Assembly (NCBI RefSeq): GCF_964204645.1
Contig: NC_134030.1
Span: 20,341,110-20,405,109 of the forward strand
From: Tubulanus polymorphus
Taxonomy: Eukaryota; Nemertea; Palaeonemertea; Tubulaniformes; Tubulanidae
Direction of reading: 5' to 3'
Length of the DNA: 64,000 bases
Shown here: in pieces, positions 63,901-64,000 of the stretch
How the letters are laid out: the number at the start of each line of letters is the position of its first letter
Numbering within the stretch: the first letter of the stretch is position 1
Position numbers and translations under genes: made by a program
Notes under the pieces: model-generated
The model's input: only the letters and a program-made list of their open reading frames with translations
Told to the model about the DNA's origin: nothing
Databases searched by the model: none

Positions 63901-64000
63901 AAAAAAAAAAATCGAATACAACCTACTTCTGATTCGTTACCGATGATTAACCTAATTTACTTAAAAACATAAAATCAAGCTGTGACGAGGCGCCCGTCAC

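Overview
This window is animal nuclear DNA. Protein-coding genes are split into many short exons with GT/AG introns and are recognisable only by piecing exons together. Most of the remaining sequence is small transposons, SINEs and minisatellites. Gene content (RHEB, a CP2/LSF-type transcription factor, MLX, a divergent rhodopsin-like GPCR, a small cysteine-rich secreted peptide, a BEL/Pao retrotransposon) and the abundance of fold-back elements fit a marine invertebrate, most likely a lophotrochozoan. The species cannot be fixed from the sequence alone.

Layout. 1-8.6 kb holds an intronless GPCR gene on the minus strand (1534-2484), then repeats that include a 71-bp minisatellite. 8.69-13.38 kb (minus) is a complete eight-exon RHEB gene coding for 181 aa. 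Head-to-head with it, 15.2-38.7 kb (plus) is a complete TFCP2/LSF-family gene (15 exons plus an alternative first exon at 20509, about 520 or 534 aa). 43.2-48.6 kb (plus) is a complete nine-exon MLX gene (265 aa) with a poly(A) signal near 49332. 50998-57252 is an intact-looking BEL/Pao retrotransposon: 309-bp LTRs identical by eye, GGTGG target duplication and one 1777-codon ORF. 57-64 kb is gene-poor, with a decayed relative of the first GPCR (about 59945-60335) and a two-exon secreted cysteine-rich peptide gene (61889-62355).

The genes do not form one pathway. RHEB (TORC1 activator), CP2 (cell-cycle and developmental transcription) and MLX (partner of MondoA/ChREBP-type factors in nutrient-responsive transcription) are ordinary animal genes. 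RHEB and CP2 share about 1.9 kb of divergent upstream sequence.

The unusual part is the repeat landscape: a TTAA-flanked MITE family of about 290 bp carrying several perfect or near-perfect hairpins (at least eight near-complete copies plus fragments); a TA-flanked long-arm fold-back family nested with it in both orders; hAT-like fold-backs; a short mobile segment family with a hammerhead-ribozyme-like core and varying but still paired stems; and several tRNA-headed SINE families. No clearly new multi-gene system was found.
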